From NCBI GenBank assembly GCA_947523045.1, contig CANNUR010000028.1, forward strand, positions 1 through 20,604: DNA of 20,604 nucleotides, in the 5' to 3' direction. A program made the translations under genes and the position numbers. Below are positions 16,218-20,604 of this stretch, one piece after another. Positions within the stretch are counted from its first letter, which is position 1; every line of letters begins with the position of its first letter. Source of the stretch: an uncultured Prosthecobacter sp. GTDB taxonomy: Bacteria; Verrucomicrobiota; Verrucomicrobiia; Verrucomicrobiales; Verrucomicrobiaceae. The notes beneath the pieces were generated by a model, which made no database searches, was not told where the DNA came from, and saw only the letters and a program-made list of their open reading frames with translations.

Positions 16218-16955
16218 ATGTCGCTGCCGCGTTTCCATCTGCCCCCCGGTTCCTGGCCGGAAGGCGACCTCGTCCTCACCGGCGACGAGGCCCGCCACTG
16301 CGCCCGCGTGCTGCGCCGGCAGGTGGGCGACGAGATCGAGATCTTCGATGGCGCCGGGCGCGTGGTGCGCGCGCGCCTCAGCTCGGTCGCCCGCGAGACG
16401 GTGTCGGCCGCCGTGCTCGAAGCGCTGCCGACCCCGCCGCGCCCGCCCGCCGTGCACCTGCTGCCCGCCCTCCTCAAGACGGAACCCTTCGAGTGGCTGC
16501 TCGAAAAAGCGGTCGAACTCGGCGCCGCCTCGGTGCGACCCGTGCTCACCGCCCGCACCGTCGTGCAGCCCGGTGGCGAGCAGTTGGAAAAAAAGATGGC
16601 GCGCTGGCGACGCCACATGCTCGAGGCCGCCAAACAGTGCCACACGCCCTTCCTGCCGCAGCTGGAAGCGCCGCGCCCCTTCGTCGAGGCCTTGGCCGCC
16701 GCGCCCGCCGGCGCCCTGAAAATCCTGCCCTCGCTGGCGGAAAGCAGTCGCACCCTGCACGGCCTGGGGGTCGGAGCGACCGAGGCCTGGGTGGTCATCG
16801 GTCCGGAAGGCGATTTCACCCCGGCCGAGGAAGAGTTTGCGCAAGCCCAGGGTTTTCTGCCGGTGACGCTCGGGCCCTTCATCCTGCGCGCCGAAACGGC
16901 CTCGCTGGCGGCGCTGAGCCTGCTGGTGCACGAAATGGGGAGGGGCCATGGCTGA
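16218..16955 (+). CDS. rsmE: 16S rRNA (uracil-1498-N3)-methyltransferase
   Basis: RsmE is a SPOUT-fold enzyme that uses S-adenosylmethionine to methylate N3 of U1498 in 16S rRNA within the 30S subunit. The 245-residue protein has the N-terminal PUA-like domain (LTGDEARHCARVLRRQVGDEI, 20-40), EKAVELGAASVRPVLTART (96-114), the Ala-Lys-Gln segment before HTPFLP (138-147), and the knotted cofactor site WVVIGPEGDFTPAEEE (191-206) plus LGPFILRAETASLAAL (218-233). GPEGD replaces the common GPEGG, and GPFILRAETA replaces G.RILRTETA; both are mild variants. It overlaps folC by 8 bases, so the two are translationally coupled. Confidence 0.95.
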   Translation: MSLPRFHLPPGSWPEGDLVLTGDEARHCARVLRRQVGDEIEIFDGAGRVVRARLSSVARETVSAAVLEALPTPPRPPAVHLLPALLKTEPFEWLLEKAVELGAASVRPVLTARTVVQPGGEQLEKKMARWRRHMLEAAKQCHTPFLPQLEAPRPFVEALAAAPAGALKILPSLAESSRTLHGLGVGATEAWVVIGPEGDFTPAEEEFAQAQGFLPVTLGPFILRAETASLAALSLLVHEMGRGHG

Positions 16956-18177
16956 GGTTCCGCTCTCGCCCGGGCTCGCCTGGCTTTACGGCACCCAGGT
17001 CTACGGCATCAAGCTCGGCCTCGACGGCATGCGCCGCCTGCTTGCCGCCCTCGACCTGCCCTCGCCGGGCATGAAGTTCCTGCACATCGCCGGCACCAAT
17101 GGCAAGGGCTCGACCTGTGCCTTCCTGCACGCCATGCTCAGCAAGGCCGGCTTCCGGGTCGGTCTGTTCACCTCGCCGCACCTGATCCGTTTCAACGAGC
17201 GCATCCGCGATCACGAACGCGAGATTCGCGATGACGAGATCGAGGCCGGTCTGGACCGCCTGCGCGCGGTCGTGGCCGACTGGCAGCCGGCGCCGACCTT
17301 TTTTGAGCTGACCTTGGCGCTGGCGCTCGACTGGTTTCGCGCCCGCGGCTGCGAGTGGGTCGTGCTGGAAACCGGGCTCGGCGGTCGCCTTGATGCCACC
17401 AACGCCCTGCGGCCCGAAGCCTGCGCCATCACCCGCATCGGCATGGATCACATGGCCCAGCTTGGCGACACCTTGTCGGCCATCGCCGGTGAGAAAGCCG
17501 GCATCCTCAAGCCCGGCGTGCCCGCCGTCACCGGGCCGCAGGAGCCGGAAGCCTTGGCCGTGCTGCGCGCCACCGCCCGCGAGCGTGGGTCGCCCCTGAC
17601 CGAGGTGGAGCAACCGCTCGATGGCCTGCCGCTCGGCCTCGCCGGGCCGCACCAGCGCTGGAATGCCGCCCTCGCCGTCGCCACCCTGCACGCTGCGGGC
17701 TTCCATCTGTCGCCGGAGCAGATCGCCACCGGCCTGCGCGCCGCCGTCTGGCCTGCACGCTTCCAGCGCCTCGAGGGCGGTCGCCTCATTCTCGACGGTG
17801 CCCACAACCCCGATGCCGCCCAGGCCCTGGTTGTCGCCTGGCAGGAGGCCTACCCCGGCGAACAGGCCGTCATCGTCTTCGGCGGTTCCAGCGGCAAGGA
17901 CCACACCGAAACCCTGCGCCCGCTGCTGCCGCTCGGCGCGCACTGGATCTTCACCGGCTTTGATTCGCCGCGCGCAGTGCCGGCCGATGAGATCCGCACG
18001 GCCTACCTCGCCGCCGGTGGCGACCCCCAGCGCTGTCAAACCACCGCCAGCCTGCCCGAAGCCCTCGACCTCGCCCGCCAGCACGGCGAACGTATCCTCG
18101 TCGCCGGCTCCCTCTTCCTCGCCGGCGAATTCCTCGCCCTGCACGAACGCTCTGCCCACCAGCCGAGCGCGCAGTAA
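16948..18177 (+). CDS. folC: Bifunctional dihydrofolate/folylpolyglutamate synthase
   Basis: FolC adds glutamate to dihydropteroate (making dihydrofolate) and to tetrahydrofolates, using ATP, in the cytoplasm. The 409-residue protein has the Mur-ligase-type P-loop GTNGKGST (49-56), TSPHLIRFNERI (75-86), the ETGLGGRLDATN block (about 141-152), an MDH metal/ATP segment near 170, and LDGAHNPDA (about 282-290) in the C-terminal domain. Order and length are normal. Its ATG lies inside the end of rsmE (8-base overlap). It is the last recognisable core gene before the repeat-rich region. Confidence 0.97.
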   Translation: MAEVPLSPGLAWLYGTQVYGIKLGLDGMRRLLAALDLPSPGMKFLHIAGTNGKGSTCAFLHAMLSKAGFRVGLFTSPHLIRFNERIRDHEREIRDDEIEAGLDRLRAVVADWQPAPTFFELTLALALDWFRARGCEWVVLETGLGGRLDATNALRPEACAITRIGMDHMAQLGDTLSAIAGEKAGILKPGVPAVTGPQEPEALAVLRATARERGSPLTEVEQPLDGLPLGLAGPHQRWNAALAVATLHAAGFHLSPEQIATGLRAAVWPARFQRLEGGRLILDGAHNPDAAQALVVAWQEAYPGEQAVIVFGGSSGKDHTETLRPLLPLGAHWIFTGFDSPRAVPADEIRTAYLAAGGDPQRCQTTASLPEALDLARQHGERILVAGSLFLAGEFLALHERSAHQPSAQ

Positions 18178-18244
18178 CCGAAGGGCCTACGGAAGACGCG
18201 GAACGCCCGGAAGGTCGGCAGAAAGGTAGGGCGCTGCCCTGTAG

Positions 18245-18263
18245 GCGGGGGCAGTGACCCCGC
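18245..18263. repeat. Hairpin downstream of folC
   Basis: GCGGGG and CCCCGC form a perfect 6-bp stem around a 7-base loop. It lies 68 bases after the folC stop. There is no T-run, so it is at best a weak terminator or part of a repeat element. Confidence 0.45.
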
Positions 18264-18282
18264 GGTTCCCGTAGAACGTGGA

Positions 18283-18310
18283 ACCACGAATGGCACGAAG
18301 AGCACGAAGG
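18283..18310. repeat. CACGAA-word repeat
   Basis: Three spaced copies of CACGAA/CACGAAG (ccacgaatgg, cacgaagag, cacgaagg) with a period of 9 bases. This type of 'CACGAATGGCACGAA' string recurs in intergenic DNA of PVC-type genomes, to my knowledge, without a known role. Confidence 0.5.
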
Positions 18311-18365
18311 GGAAGGCGCCGCTGCGCCGGCGCCGTGGGGGGCGCCTGGCGGACGGGGAACGGGT

Positions 18366-18440
18366 CTCACGCCAAGGCGCAAAGGCGCTAAGTAGGCCGC
18401 CATCTCTCCGATCCTTTGCGTCTTGGCGCCTTGGCGTGAG
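18366..18440. repeat. 15-bp perfect inverted repeat
   Basis: CTCACGCCAAGGCGC (18366-18380) is exactly complementary to GCGCCTTGGCGTGAG (18426-18440), separated by 45 bases that contain further related words (CAAAGGCGC, CCTTTGCG). It could form a hairpin or cruciform. Confidence 0.8.
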
Positions 18441-18482
18441 GACATTCTGAGCGTTCGCAGATTCCCTAGCCGGTCAAGAACC

Positions 18483-18527
18483 GCTGATTTGACGCTGATT
18501 TGATGCTCATGGGATGCTGATCCTGAT
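18483..18527. repeat. 11-nt degenerate tandem repeat
   Basis: Four units of about 11 bases start with GCTGAT or a variant: GCTGATTTGAC, GCTGATTTGAT, GCTCATGGGAT, GCTGATCCTGAT. The last unit has one extra base. Confidence 0.6.
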
Positions 18528-18539
18528 GGGAAGGGGGGT

Positions 18540-18600
18540 GATGGAAGATGGAAGATGGAAGATGGAAGATGGAAGATGGAAGATGGAAGATGGAAGATGG
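18540..18600. repeat. GATGGAA heptanucleotide tandem array
   Basis: About 8.7 perfect copies of GATGGAA. On the minus strand the unit is ATCTTCC when read in ATC phase. Such an array is expected to vary in copy number by replication slippage. Confidence 0.95.
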
Positions 18601-18608
18601 CGGGGGAG

Positions 18609-18637
18609 TTGATGGCGGATGGTTGATGGTTGATTGA
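18609..18637. repeat. Second heptanucleotide ATC-phase array
   Basis: Read on the minus strand this is ATCAACC, ATCAACC, ATCCGCC, ATCAACT: the same 7-base period and ATC anchor as the neighbouring array, but with different variable bases. It follows the first array after a short C/G-rich break. Confidence 0.65.
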
Positions 18638-18690
18638 GAGGCGGCGCAGATCCGAGGGGAGTGCGGACACTCCGCTTCTGGTTCAGCCAA

Positions 18691-18730
18691 GCCGCAGAAG
18701 GGAGCACCGCAGAGGCAGAAACCGCAGAGG
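18691..18730. repeat. CCGCAGA-word repeat
   Basis: Three copies of CCGCAGA (in gccgcagaag, accgcagagg, accgcagagg) within 40 bases. This is another short intergenic repeat word with no coding sense. Confidence 0.5.
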
Positions 18731-18776
18731 GCGGATCGTTGCTGGAGGGGGGGCGGCCCGCGACCGCGCGCAGCGC

Positions 18777-18910
18777 CTTGGACTGCGGCAGGCTCCTGCC
18801 ACTTTGTGACCGCAGCCCTGCTGCGGGGAGGGGAGAGGCGGCTTTGCCGCAGAGTGTGCGCCAGCAGGGCTGGCTTGGGGAAAGCGGCAGCAGGGCTGCG
18901 CGCAGTCCAT
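18777..18910. repeat. Palindromic REP-like element with five hairpins
   Basis: The outer arms GGACTGCG (18779-18786) and CGCAGTCC (18901-18908) are perfectly complementary. Inside are five small stems: GGCAGG/CCTGCC (18787-18800), CCGCAG/CTGCGG (18810-18826), GCGGC/GCCGC (18838-18850), GCCAGC/GCTGGC (18860-18874) and GCAGC/GCTGC (18887-18899). It resembles a compound REP/BIME-type element. No flanking target duplication was identified. Confidence 0.65.
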
Positions 18911-18984
18911 GTCGCCAAGAAGCCGGGTCTCTTCATCCCTTGGCGTCATGCAGTCCAGGGATGCCGGCTCCGCCCCGGTTTGAG

Positions 18985-19073
18985 GGAGCGCGAGTGTGCC
19001 GAAGGTCACTCGCCCCGGGGCGGTGGCCACACGCTGGACCCAGAGCGAGCAGGCTGCGCCATGCTCGCGCTCC
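18985..19073. repeat. Second large palindrome
   Basis: GGAGCGCGAG (18985-18994) is exactly complementary to CTCGCGCTCC (19064-19073). Between them lie the 12-base perfect palindrome CGCCCCGGGGCG (19011-19022) and a GTGTG/CACAC pair around it. Confidence 0.6.
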
Positions 19074-19162
19074 GGTTCGTGGCGGGTCGCCGGCGGTTTG
19101 GGCAGGCGTGCTCCGGGCTTGCGCCAGGTACGTGCGGTCCGAGTTCCGGCAGGTGGGCACGG

Positions 19163-19292
19163 CTTTTTCTTGACGAGAATTCGCGGATGGCAGAGTCTTT
19201 TGCTTGCGAAAATTTCAGGGGTAAAGCTCGTCCTGCTGGGTGGCTTTTGCCTGCACCAAGTCTTGTGGACCGAACCGTTTGGACACAAGGCG
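19163..19292 (+). repeat. Direct repeat copy A (~130 bp)
   Basis: This starts with a T-rich tract and TTGACGaGAATTCgCG and ends with GTTtGGACACAAGGCG. It aligns almost without gaps to 20345-20480; shared blocks include AATTTCAGGG, GGCTTTTG and GGACACAAGGCG. I estimate about two thirds to three quarters of positions are identical. Its 3' part folds as CTTGTG...CACAAG around CCGAACCGTTTGG. It lies directly upstream of the small secreted-protein gene. Confidence 0.85.
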
Positions 19293-19367
19293 ACCGAGTG
19301 ATGCCATGGCATGAACAAAACGTTTTTTATCTCGATGAACACCTCGGATAACCGCAGAACTCAACCG

Positions 19368-19967
19368 ATGAAAACAACTCTGTCCTTTCCCCAGCCCTGC
19401 CGCCGATCTGGGATCGTCGCCCTCGTTCTTTTCACAATGGCGTTCGCCTCGACCATGAGGGCGCAGGAGCAACTGCCCGCCGAAGTCAGGGCTCTCAAAG
19501 AGAGTTACGAACGAGAAATGGAACGGGTCCTGTCGCCGGTTCAAAGCAAGTACATTGCTGCGCTTGAGCAGCTTCAACGGAACTACACCCGAGCCGGGAA
19601 ATTGAACGAGGCTGTGTTCGTCTCGAAGGAGATTGCCCTCGCGAAGGAGTGGGAGAGCCTGCCGCTCAACCAGCTGCGCAGCAACGCCAAAGCGCAGATG
19701 AGTCGCGACGATTTCAAAAAATGGATCACCCAGAAGACCTTTGCTTTCAGGGGAGTCCAGCTGGTCACGCTCCAGTTCGAGGAAAAGCACGTTTCATGGG
19801 TCGTTGGCAATCAACCGCAGCAGTACGAGTACAAAGTGACAGGGGATCGCCGCATCGCGGTCATGGGCCCGCAGGAATTCAAACTGGAATTCTCGAGCGA
19901 CCTCACCACGGGGACGTTTGAGTCCAACGTGGGCAAGTACAACCTGACGATCACGGATCGCCCCTAA
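19368..19967 (+). CDS. Small secreted coiled-coil protein, PVC-type
   Basis: This is a 199-residue protein with a signal peptide (about 1-33, cleaved near MRA/QEQ). The mature protein starts with a helical segment, LPAEVRALKESYEREMERV, then YIAALEQLQRNYTRAGKLNEAVFVSKEI. I recognise this as a type very common in secreted Verrucomicrobia/Planctomycetes proteins, but its function is unknown. The last 85 residues are beta-rich with a W-x-V...Y-x-V-x-G-x-R pattern and look like a small lipocalin-like fold. ATG 19368 gives a proper signal peptide; ATG 19311 would add 19 residues in front and is less likely. GC is lower than in the core genes. It sits between the two direct repeats, just before the integrase remnant. 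Confidence 0.8.
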   Translation: MKTTLSFPQPCRRSGIVALVLFTMAFASTMRAQEQLPAEVRALKESYEREMERVLSPVQSKYIAALEQLQRNYTRAGKLNEAVFVSKEIALAKEWESLPLNQLRSNAKAQMSRDDFKKWITQKTFAFRGVQLVTLQFEEKHVSWVVGNQPQQYEYKVTGDRRIAVMGPQEFKLEFSSDLTTGTFESNVGKYNLTITDRP

Positions 19968-20045
19968 TCCGGCGTCATGCGAAGAGTGCCCGGGTGTGAT
20001 TCGAAAACGCCAGACGGAGGTTTCAGACAAAAAAGATGCCAGGCA

Positions 20046-20321
20046 TTCAGTGCTCGAACGGGCCGGGTTGCGCGTCATCACCTCCATGAACATTCCCTGC
20101 AGCGTCAGTTCAAGGCCGCTGTTGAAAAAGCCGGCATCACCAAACGTGCCACCTGCCATACCCTGCGCCACTCCTTTGCCACGCACCTGCTGGAAAGCGG
20201 CATTGACATCCGCACCGTGCAGACACTTCTGGGGCATGCCGACGTCTCGACGACGATGATTTATCTGCATGTCATGAAGCGACCTGGAGCCGGCGCCCCC
20301 AGCCCTCTCGACCTCGACTGA
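20046..20321 (+). pseudogene. C-terminal remnant of an integron-type tyrosine integrase
   Basis: The last ~90 residues of a tyrosine recombinase remain, continuous with a short unrelated leader (the frame opens at 19977). The sequence [20 protein letters not shown], then [38 protein letters not shown] and a final [11 protein letters not shown] tail match the IntI/integron-integrase family rather than XerC/D: the RHHLHE and SPLD features are typical. Numbered from 19977, catalytic His61 and Arg64 (HTLRH), His87 (LLGH) and the nucleophile Tyr96 are present. The N-terminal domain, the first catalytic Arg and the Lys strand are missing, so it cannot be an active enzyme. The truncation begins about 80 bases after the secreted-protein gene. 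No attI was identified. Confidence 0.85.
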
Positions 20322-20344
20322 TCCCCCTTTTCGGCCGCATCTCC

Positions 20345-20480
20345 TTTTTTTTTATTGACGGGAATTCCCGCATGAAGGATCCTCTTTTCATGCAAGAATT
20401 TCAGGGACGAAGTCTGCCCGTCCGGGCGGCTTTTGACCGTACAAAGCCTCTGTGTGTCCGAACAGTTCGGACACAAGGCG
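20345..20480 (+). repeat. Direct repeat copy B (~135 bp)
   Basis: This is the second copy of the element at 19163-19292, same orientation, 1185 bases downstream, starting 24 bases after the integrase remnant stop. It contains the perfect palindrome CGGGAATTCCCG (20359-20370), a GCATGAA/TTCATGC stem, GGCTTT/AAAGCC, and a long hairpin with arms GTGTCCGAAC and GTTCGGACAC around a single A (20455-20475). The stems are better preserved here than in copy A. Confidence 0.85.
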
Positions 20481-20493
20481 GCTGAATTATACT
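20466..20493 (+). promoter_or_regulatory. Candidate promoter for the TIR gene at the repeat B edge
   Basis: TATACT (20488-20493) matches the -10 consensus at 5/6 positions. TTCGGA (20466-20471), 16 bases upstream, is a weak -35 (3/6). The -10 lies just outside copy B, and the -35 inside it. Copy A has no matching TATACT. Confidence 0.3.
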
Positions 20494-20517
20494 GTTCGGC
20501 CAACCACGATAGCGCCA

Positions 20518-20604
20518 ATGGTATTCATCTCACATTCATCGAAGGACCGACAGATCGCTCACGCGATCTGTCACTACATCGAGAGAGAAGGAATACCCTG
20601 TTGG
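20518..20604 (+). CDS. TIR-domain protein, 5' end only (runs off window)
   Basis: The frame from ATG 20518 is open to the window end (29 codons). It reads MVFISHSSKDRQIAHAICHY followed by IEREGIPCW, the classic start of a bacterial TIR domain: strand A and box 1 (VFISHSSKD), helix A (QIAHAICHYIERE) and strand B (GIPCW). Bacterial TIR domains often cleave or cyclise NAD+ and act as effectors in anti-phage systems (e.g. Thoeris, TIR-APAZ/Argonaute, CBASS, TIR-NLR). Which of these this is cannot be told, because the rest of the protein lies outside. It starts 37 bases after repeat B. Short, but the motif is distinctive. Confidence 0.8.
   Translation, partial: MVFISHSSKDRQIAHAICHYIEREGIPCW

Larger units (their letters stand above)
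18178..19162. other. Long non-coding, repeat-rich region
   Basis: This stretch of almost 1 kb has open frames on both strands, but none shows a recognisable domain, a credible start or consistent codon use; their products are Arg/Ser/Pro-rich or follow the repeats. It instead holds several unrelated short repeat types, listed separately. No tRNA or recognisable structural RNA was seen. Confidence 0.7.

Noticed and set aside
18540..18637. CRISPR array
   Set aside because: The unit is 7 bases with no 20-40 base spacers; it is a microsatellite-type tandem.
19163..19292. Repeat copy A as a standard attC site
   Set aside because: The AAC/GTT boxes sit at the tip of the hairpin, not at the outer ends as in attC, and no RYYYAAC...GTTRRRY pair frames the element.
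18634..19351. Several open frames of 100-220 codons on both strands after folC
   Set aside because: They run through palindromes and repeat words, have no domain, and contradict each other. The region reads as non-coding.

Overview
The window is about 20.6 kb of high-GC chromosomal DNA. It reads like a Verrucomicrobiota genome (Opitutae-like): almost no Shine-Dalgarno sequences, frequent GTG/TTG starts, very short apparent leaders, a Rex repressor, AsmA-like and AlgJ-like envelope proteins, a secreted 'ALKESYER...AALE' coiled-coil protein of a type common in the PVC group, and several families of short intergenic repeats. The taxonomic call is inference from gene style; there is no rRNA or tRNA to anchor it.

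Layout. 1-7618 (+) is a tightly packed run: the 3' part of an SGNH-type esterase, aat (N-end rule aminoacyl transferase), a DR2241-like CbiX-type chelatase with a cysteine-rich C-terminus, an AsmA-like envelope protein, and a fusion of a truncated, degenerate MBOAT-like membrane region with an AlgJ/AlgX-like SGNH domain. 7625-8494 (-) is an alpha/beta hydrolase that converges on that run. 8595-15023 (+) holds a secreted unknown, a malate/L-lactate dehydrogenase family oxidoreductase, uppS, a small membrane-anchored unknown, and a 996-residue secreted protein with an apparently dead gluzincin-like domain and a long Lys/Pro/Glu/Ala-rich linker. 15130-16109 (-) holds rex and an FmdB zinc-ribbon gene. 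16218-18177 (+) holds rsmE overlapping folC.

From 18178 the character changes. About 1.1 kb contains no convincing gene but is crowded with different short repeats: CACGAA words, a 15-bp inverted repeat, an 11-nt tandem, heptanucleotide arrays, and a hairpin-rich palindromic element. Then comes an accessory segment of visibly lower GC. It contains two diverged ~130-bp direct repeats (19163-19292 and 20345-20480) that flank a small secreted-protein gene and the C-terminal remnant of an integron-type tyrosine integrase. Immediately after the second repeat, a TIR-domain gene begins and runs off the window. Repeat, integrase remnant and TIR gene together suggest the edge of a mobile or defence-type accessory region, and this is the most interesting part of the window.

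Limits: all family calls are by eye from translated motifs. No homology search, structure prediction or RNA folding was run.
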